A DNA stretch of 36,967 bases, from positions 1-36,967 of the forward strand of contig JAPZAV010000176.1 of NCBI GenBank assembly GCA_027460465.1, read 5' to 3'. A program made the translations under genes and the position numbers. The DNA comes from Candidatus Methanoperedens sp. (lineage in GTDB: Archaea > Halobacteriota > Methanosarcinia > Methanosarcinales > Methanoperedenaceae). Under the pieces are notes generated by a model, which made no database searches, had not been told where the DNA came from, and saw nothing but the letters and a program-made list of their open reading frames with translations. Positions 32,497 to 36,967 of the stretch are shown here, one piece after another. Within the stretch, counting starts at the first letter, position 1; every line of letters begins with the position of its first letter.

Positions 32497-32936
32497 AGCT
32501 TGATGAGTGTTTCCAGAAAGGTCTGCTGAAGAGAATATCGCCTGATATGGTGAATGCCGATCGTTCCATCAAGCTTTCCATTGAAAATATAGAAGACGCT
32601 GCTGAGAATTTCTCCATACATCGCTACAGGGTTGTGGTGATCTTGAGTTATACAGCCATGTTTCATGCAGCACGAGCGATCCTTTTCAGGGATGGTATAA
32701 AAGAGCGCAGCCATGAATGTATCCCTGTTTATATTGTAGAAAAGTATCCAGAACTGGAGACTTTAGCAAATATTCTTGATTCATACAGAAGATTCAGGCA
32801 CGATGCGATCTATGGACTTGATTTTGCCAAAGATGAGAAAGAGGCACGAGCTTCCCTGGAAACTTCAAAAGAATTTCTGGAAAAAATAAAGATTTTCATA
32901 GATAAGGAAAATGATATCAATGCGAAAACCGGGTAA
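32493..32936 (+). CDS. HEPN-domain protein (second module)
   Basis: A 147-residue HEPN protein from a different branch than the first module. SYTAMFHAARAILFRDGIKERSH is the core helix pair and YRRFRHDAIYGLDF is the conserved late motif with an R-x2-R-H arrangement. It is the likely toxin partner of the winged-helix nucleotidyltransferase, with which it shares an ATGA overlap. Repeat DNA follows it within about 25 bases. The length and motifs look intact. Confidence 0.83.
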   Translation: MKLDECFQKGLLKRISPDMVNADRSIKLSIENIEDAAENFSIHRYRVVVILSYTAMFHAARAILFRDGIKERSHECIPVYIVEKYPELETLANILDSYRRFRHDAIYGLDFAKDEKEARASLETSKEFLEKIKIFIDKENDINAKTG

Positions 32937-32959
32937 GAATCGTGAAAATCAATATGTCT

Positions 32960-33030
32960 CCTATCCTTTCCCGCCCCTCACCACCGCCCCCATCGCCACA
33001 GCCTGCTCCACCCGCACCAGATCCTTCATA
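32960..33030 (+). repeat. Short further repeat copy (D)
   Basis: Directly after the second HEPN gene, CAGCCTGCTCCACCC, then CCAGATCCTTCAT and CAAGCAATCT, resembles 33315-33360 and more loosely 31712-31760, i.e. the flank of elements B and C. It marks a partial duplicate of the same repeat family. Confidence 0.5.
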
Positions 33031-33124
33031 TCAAGCAATCTCATCTCCTTGTTCCTCTCGCCAGCCGTCCTGAATCTATATCAGCGCGCCGCCTCCCGCA
33101 CACACAGGCCCCCTCTGGGCGGCG

Positions 33125-33387
33125 GGGCATACAAAGATGGCTGAGCTTGCGGAGGGGGACGGCGGCAAGGAGCTGCGAGTTCTATCTGGCGCGGTTTTTG
33201 ATGCAGGGGGGCTGCCCTGGGCATATCGGCGCCTGGGGATTAATATTTAAGGAGTGATGAAACTCAATTATAGCTAAAAAAGAAACTCTCAACATTTCCC
33301 ACCCTTCATCACCCCACAGCCTGCTCCACCCACGCCAGATCCTTCATGATCAGCACGATCTTATCCCGGCGTGGGTAGCTCTCAACC
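33125..33387 (+). repeat. Repeat element, copy C (right half plus flank)
   Basis: This stretch repeats 31536-31788: GGCGCGGTTTTTGATG, GGGCATATCGGCGCC, GGGGATTAATATTTAAGGAG, then the flank with CCCACCCTTCATCACCCCAC and TAGCTCTCAACC. The right inverted end is kept, but no matching left end is found upstream, so the copy is truncated. Together with copies A, B and D it brackets both HEPN/MNT modules. The 588-base gap between the HEPN gene and the tRNA holds only this repeat DNA. Confidence 0.75.
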
Positions 33388-33524
33388 GAATTCTTTAGCA
33401 GCATCGAAAAAATGCTTGAAGATGTTGATGCATTTCTTATATTTCTTTCCACTGCCGCAGGGTTAGTCTTTTGTCAGTCCTGTCGTTTATGAAGATGCGG
33501 CATTGTTCATCTGTGGCTCAGTTA

Positions 33525-33609
33525 TGCGAGGGGAGGGATTCGAACCCTCGAACCACTACTGGATTGGACCCTAAATCCAACGCCTTTGACCTGGCTGGGC
33601 TACCCTCGC
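33525..33609 (-). tRNA. tRNA-Leu (anticodon UAG)
   Basis: On the minus strand an 85-base type II tRNA can be folded: acceptor GCGAGGG/CCCTCGC, anticodon arm TTGGA-TTTAGGG-TCCAA with anticodon TAG, a long variable arm as in leucine tRNAs, and a T arm with GGTTCGAATCC. The discriminator is A and CCA is not encoded. There is no intron. A TATA-like CTTTATGC lies about 45 bases upstream. The track ORF 33471-33656 over this site is spurious. Confidence 0.95.
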
Positions 33610-33663
33610 AAAAGGCGTATTCGCTGGTGAGCGTTGAGATGAAACTTATCGCATAAAGCTTTG

Positions 33664-34125
33664 ATGTTCCGGAATAATCAGTGTGCGATGAAAGGAGTTT
33701 ATGTTCTGATCCTGAGGCTTGATGCAGAAACAGAAATCAGGATCGGAAAAATCGGGAATATTCCTTTTCTGAAAGGCTATTATGCCTATATCGGATCTGC
33801 ACAGGGTTCAGGAGGGTTCAGGCGTGTGACCAGGCATTTTGATGTGGCTTCAGGCAAAAACCGGACGAAGAGGTGGCATATAGATCATCTTCTGCCGCAT
33901 TCTGCTGTGGAATATGCTGTACTTCTCCCGGCATGCGAGGATATCGAATGCGCTGTTGCAAGAACAATCGGGCAATCCTTATGTGAGATCCCTGGTTTTG
34001 GGAGCACAGACTGCGGCTGCTCAACCCATCTTTTCTTTGCAGAAAAGGATCCCAGAGACATAATTATCAGGGCGGGCAGCAGGTTCATTGAAAACGAAAG
34101 TATCATAATAAACCCGCACATGTAA
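33664..34125 (+). CDS. GIY-YIG / DUF123 family protein
   Basis: A protein of about 145-153 residues of the DUF123 branch of GIY-YIG domains: KGVYVLILRL at the start, GYYAYIGSAQGSGGFRRVTRH as the GIY-YIG core with the catalytic arginine, RWHIDHLLPH, and late GFGSTDCGCSTHLFF. Members are found mainly in archaea and occur fused to nucleases, but their activity is not known. The start is ATG 33664 or ATG 33688; the latter begins exactly at the conserved MKGVYVL. It lies eight bases before argC, which has its own GGAGG, and may be co-transcribed with it. Confidence 0.88.
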   Translation: MFRNNQCAMKGVYVLILRLDAETEIRIGKIGNIPFLKGYYAYIGSAQGSGGFRRVTRHFDVASGKNRTKRWHIDHLLPHSAVEYAVLLPACEDIECAVARTIGQSLCEIPGFGSTDCGCSTHLFFAEKDPRDIIIRAGSRFIENESIIINPHM

Positions 34126-34133
34126 GGAGGAAC

Positions 34134-35144
34134 ATGGACATCGGAATCATAGGCGCTTCTGGATACACTGGCGGAGAGCTTCTGCGTTTGCTCGCCGTGC
34201 ACCCTGATGCGGATGTTGTTGCAGCGACATCGCGCAGCAAAAAGGGAAAAAAGATAGGGGATGAACATGCTCATCTCAGGAAGATATATGATCTTGAGTT
34301 CGAAGATCTGAGCACAGAGGAAGTGGCGTCCCGCTCGGACATTGTTTTCACAGCCGTGCCTCACGGCACCGCGATGCAGGTCGTACCCGCGCTTCTTGAT
34401 GCAGGCGTGAAGGTGGTAGACCTGAGTGCTGATTACCGCCTTGACCATGAGGTTTTCGAGAAGGTTTACGGTATAAAGCATACAGACCCCAGAGAAGCGG
34501 TTTACGGTATACCTGAGCTTCATCCTGAGGTCTCAAAACAGGCGTTCATCGCAAATCCAGGCTGCTATCCAACAGGAGCATCGCTTGCAGCAGCCCCTCT
34601 GGCAGATGCCGGGCTTATCGAGCTTGCGGTCTTTGATTCAAAAAGCGGCATATCAGGAGCAGGGGCAGAGCCGTCCGAGGTATCGCATTATCCCAACATG
34701 GCAGAGAACATTCAGGCATACAAGCTCACTGCACACCGCCACCGCGCAGAGATAGTTCAGGAACTCAGGCGCCTGGATGGTGATCTGAAAAGTATCAGCT
34801 TTACTCCGCATGTCATTCCCAGCGTGCGCGGCATTCTCACCACAGCACACATCTTTGTCAAAAAGGAATTGAGCCAGGAAAAAGTCAGAGATCTGTTCCG
34901 TGACTTCTATCAGGATAAACCTTTTATCAGGTTGATCGAAGGCATCCCGATGCTTACCAGCGTTCGCGGCTCGAATTTCTGCGATATAGGTTTTGAGATA
35001 GAAAAGGATGGCAACAGGATAGTTATAATATCAGCGATAGACAATCTTGTTAAAGGAGCATCAGGTCAGGCAATCCAGAACATGAACCTTATGTTCGGTC
35101 TTGATGAGACCTCGGGTCTCTGGACTCCGGGTACTGCTCCATGA
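34134..35144 (+). CDS. argC: N-acetyl-gamma-glutamyl-phosphate reductase
   Basis: A 336-residue NADPH-dependent reductase of arginine biosynthesis, third step. The Rossmann motif GIIGASGYTGGELLRLL is at the N terminus, the catalytic cysteine is in ANPGCYPTGA (Cys144), and FDSKSGISGAG, KLTAHRHRAEI and TPHVIPSVRGIL follow as in the family. AAGGAGG precedes the ATG by four bases. The length is normal. It leads argC - CBS - argJ, all tightly spaced. Confidence 0.97.
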   Translation: MDIGIIGASGYTGGELLRLLAVHPDADVVAATSRSKKGKKIGDEHAHLRKIYDLEFEDLSTEEVASRSDIVFTAVPHGTAMQVVPALLDAGVKVVDLSADYRLDHEVFEKVYGIKHTDPREAVYGIPELHPEVSKQAFIANPGCYPTGASLAAAPLADAGLIELAVFDSKSGISGAGAEPSEVSHYPNMAENIQAYKLTAHRHRAEIVQELRRLDGDLKSISFTPHVIPSVRGILTTAHIFVKKELSQEKVRDLFRDFYQDKPFIRLIEGIPMLTSVRGSNFCDIGFEIEKDGNRIVIISAIDNLVKGASGQAIQNMNLMFGLDETSGLWTPGTAP

Positions 35145-35152
35145 GGTAAAAT

Positions 35153-35626
35153 ATGAAAATCAGAGATGTAATGAATAGTGACGTGATCACCTGCACACCG
35201 GATGACCCTGTGAGTCATCTTGCAGATCTTTTCAAAGAACACCATATCAGCGGTGCGCCTGTTGTTGAGAAAGAGAAAGTGGTGGGAATTGTATCTGAAA
35301 CGGATCTGCTCAAATTGTTCAAGACCCCTGAATTCTCGGACGAGCTGTTGCTACCAAGCCCCCTTGAGGTCATCGAGATACCTCTTAGAAACCTTGTCAG
35401 GCTTGAGGAAATCAAGAAATCAATTGAAAATGTTAAATCGAAGCCTGTGCGGCATATCATGAAAAAGACCGTTTATTCGATATCCCCTGATGCAAGTTTA
35501 GAAGAAGGTTCTGACAGGATGGTGAGGCATAAGGTTAACAGACTGCCTGTCATCGAGAATGGAAAGCTGGTAGGGATCGTGGCAAGGAGCGATATAATCA
35601 GAGGTCTCTCTTCTTCACAGGAATAG
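35153..35626 (+). CDS. CBS-domain pair protein
   Basis: A 157-residue protein made of two CBS domains: MNSDVITCTPDDPVSHLADLF, with HHISGAPVVEKEKVVGIVSETDLL for the first, and MKKTVYSISPDASLEEGSD, with HKVNRLPVIENGKLVGIVARSDII for the second. A 40-residue linker separates them. CBS pairs bind adenosyl ligands such as AMP, ATP or SAM and act as sensors. Lying eight bases after argC and two bases before argJ, it is probably translated with the arginine enzymes. It could report energy or one-carbon status to the pathway; this is inference. Confidence 0.93.
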   Translation: MKIRDVMNSDVITCTPDDPVSHLADLFKEHHISGAPVVEKEKVVGIVSETDLLKLFKTPEFSDELLLPSPLEVIEIPLRNLVRLEEIKKSIENVKSKPVRHIMKKTVYSISPDASLEEGSDRMVRHKVNRLPVIENGKLVGIVARSDIIRGLSSSQE

Positions 35627-35628
35627 AC

Positions 35629-36804
35629 ATGAGGTTTATTGAAGGGGGAATCTGTGCAGTAAAAGGGGTAAAAGCGAACGGGATCAAGCAGGGAAGGAAC
35701 GGTCTTGCGGTAATCGTTGTCGAGGCAGAAAGTCTTGCGACCGCAGGCGTATTTACAAGGAACAGGGTGATCGCTGCTCCTCTCATTATTACAAGGAAGG
35801 CTCTTGAAAAAGGGGATTTAAAGGCAGTTATAGCCAACAGCGGATGTGCAAACGCGTTCACAGGTGAAAAAGGACTGCTTGATGCACAGTGGATGGCAGG
35901 GATACTTGCGCAAAAGCTGAACTGCGGACCTGATGAGATCGGCATTGCATCCACAGGTGTCATCGGACGCTTCCTTGATAGGACGGTGGTGTCAGGCCAG
36001 CTTGAGCAGATCTTTGACGGATTATCAAGCAGCACAGAGGCGAGCATGAAATGCGCCGGGGCTATAATGACAACAGACACCTTCACAAAGGAAGTGGCTG
36101 TCGAGATGGATAATGGCGTGCGCATTGCCGGTATTGCAAAAGGCTCGGGTATGATAGAGCCAGACATGGGGACAATGCTTGCGTTCCTGTACACAGATGC
36201 AGCAATATCAAAGAAAGCTCTTGATATTTACCTGAAAAGGGCGGTTGATAAAAGCTTTAATATGGTCGTTGTTGACGGGGATACCAGTACAAATGACATG
36301 GCTCTGATCAGTGCCACTGGCTATCACGAGTGCGATGAGATGCAGTTCCAGGAAGGGCTTGAGCATGTATGCACAGGTCTTGCAAGGATGATAGCAAGAG
36401 ATGGCGAAGGCGCCACCAGATTGATCGAGGCAAAAGTAACAGGCGCAAGGAGTGAACACGATGCAGTAAAGGCTGCAAAAGCGATCGTACGATCGCCGCT
36501 TGTGAAGACAGCCATATTTGGAAAGGATCCGAACTGGGGCAGGGTGGTGGCTGCTGTCGGGTATTCGGGTGCAGAAATCGCCCAGGAAAAGATCTCTCTC
36601 AGGTTCTCTGATGATAAAAATGAGGTCACGCTTGTGGATTCTGGCAGGATAGTTGAAGGGAAACTGGACATACTGAAGAGCATCATGTCGGGTAAAGAGA
36701 TCATTATTGAAGTGGATATCGGTCTCGGGGAAAATGAGGCCACTGCATGGGGATGCGATCTGACGTACGATTATGTAAGGGTCAACGCTGAATATACCAC
36801 ATAG
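35629..36804 (+). CDS. argJ: Glutamate/ornithine N-acetyltransferase ArgJ
   Basis: A 391-residue ArgJ, an N-terminal-nucleophile enzyme that recycles the acetyl group from N-acetylornithine to glutamate. Motifs seen are GGICAVKGVKANGIK, VFTRN, ANSGCANAFTG, IASTGVIGR, KGSGMIEPDMGTMLAFLYTD and GKDPNWGRVVAAVGYSG. Self-cleavage normally occurs in an M-A-T-M-L sequence; here the residue before the nucleophile Thr182 is glycine (M-G-T-M-L). The enzyme ends in the usual region. AGGA precedes the ATG, two bases after the CBS gene. Whether it also makes acetylglutamate from acetyl-CoA cannot be read. Confidence 0.96.
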   Translation: MRFIEGGICAVKGVKANGIKQGRNGLAVIVVEAESLATAGVFTRNRVIAAPLIITRKALEKGDLKAVIANSGCANAFTGEKGLLDAQWMAGILAQKLNCGPDEIGIASTGVIGRFLDRTVVSGQLEQIFDGLSSSTEASMKCAGAIMTTDTFTKEVAVEMDNGVRIAGIAKGSGMIEPDMGTMLAFLYTDAAISKKALDIYLKRAVDKSFNMVVVDGDTSTNDMALISATGYHECDEMQFQEGLEHVCTGLARMIARDGEGATRLIEAKVTGARSEHDAVKAAKAIVRSPLVKTAIFGKDPNWGRVVAAVGYSGAEIAQEKISLRFSDDKNEVTLVDSGRIVEGKLDILKSIMSGKEIIIEVDIGLGENEATAWGCDLTYDYVRVNAEYTT

Positions 36805-36898
36805 AAATATCGATATCACTGATGATTTGACGTGAATTAAGAGGTGCGGGCGAGGGGTCACCAGATAAATATTTATACCATCATTATTATCATATTAT

Positions 36899-36909
36899 TG
36901 ATTTATAAT
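36899..36909 (+). promoter_or_regulatory. Putative TATA box of the gene running off the window
   Basis: TGATTTATAAT lies about 30 bases before the ATG at 36936, and another AT-rich box (AAATATTTATA) lies near 36868. Both sit in the short gap after argJ. Confidence 0.4.
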
Positions 36910-36935
36910 AAGATCAGGTCGAAGAAAGAGGATAC

Positions 36936-36967
36936 ATGGTATACTTGAATGATGATACGCTCAATCT
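36936..36967 (+). CDS. Start of a gene cut by the window end
   Basis: An ATG preceded by AAAGAGG (four bases) and a TATA-like box opens a frame, MVYLNDDTLN, that runs off the end. Too little is seen to name it. Confidence 0.4.
   Translation, partial: MVYLNDDTLN

Noticed and set aside
30350-33387. CRISPR array among the repeats of this region
   Set aside because: The repeats are long, few, diverged and not separated by uniform spacers. No cas genes were seen anywhere in the window.
33471-33656. 61-aa ORF
   Set aside because: It overlaps tRNA-Leu on the opposite strand and translates tRNA sequence.

Overview
The window looks like chromosomal DNA of a methanogen-related euryarchaeon. The best fit is Methanosarcinales, possibly the Methanoperedens (ANME-2d) group. 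The evidence is a clear MC1-type chromosomal protein, SepRS (phosphoseryl-tRNA synthetase), a GHMP-type archaeal shikimate kinase, Pcc1 of KEOPS, archaeal S15, and TATA-box promoters with GGTGATC/GGAGG ribosome sites or almost no leader. The genus is inference; no rRNA is present.

Layout. 0-3.8 kb (minus): a bacterial-type NHEJ operon, polymerase (PolDom) - Ku - ligase fused to a 3'-phosphoesterase - DUF72. 3.8-8.4 kb: loosely packed genes (glycine-zipper peptide, SDR oxidoreductase plus alpha/beta hydrolase, secreted protein, small membrane proteins) separated by two gene-poor gaps. 8.5-11.1 kb: rps15 - DHH nuclease - pcc1 - DUF457 housekeeping operon. 11.1-13.8 kb (minus): MBL hydrolase, thioredoxin and a 31-aa CxxCxxC ORF, then mobA and radC. 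13.9-15.1 kb: 52-aa conserved-looking ORF, MC1, a 21-aa Cys-rich peptide gene with its own signals, and a rhodanese lipoprotein. 15.2-20.3 kb: aroC - sepS - shikimate kinase - chorismate mutase - purA operon.

20.3-24.5 kb is a decaying accessory patch: an MBL pseudogene with an internal deletion, a broken IS200-type tnpA, an intact IS630 element with inverted ends, a PD-(D/E)XK-like protein and a MazF/PemK toxin pair. 24.5-27.4 kb is an operon of a thiolase-fold protein lacking its nucleophilic cysteine, a DUF35 partner and an MBL protein with an altered metal motif. This is the strongest candidate for an undescribed enzymatic system. A secreted beta-propeller lipoprotein and endonuclease III follow.

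30.3-33.4 kb holds two nucleotidyltransferase/HEPN toxin-antitoxin modules set among repeated non-coding DNA. The repeats include a 247-bp element with 22-bp inverted ends and a set of 20-bp iterons at the second module's promoter. The window closes with tRNA-Leu(UAG), a GIY-YIG/DUF123 protein, the argC - CBS - argJ operon and the first codons of another gene.

All family calls were made by reading motifs in the translations; no database search was run.
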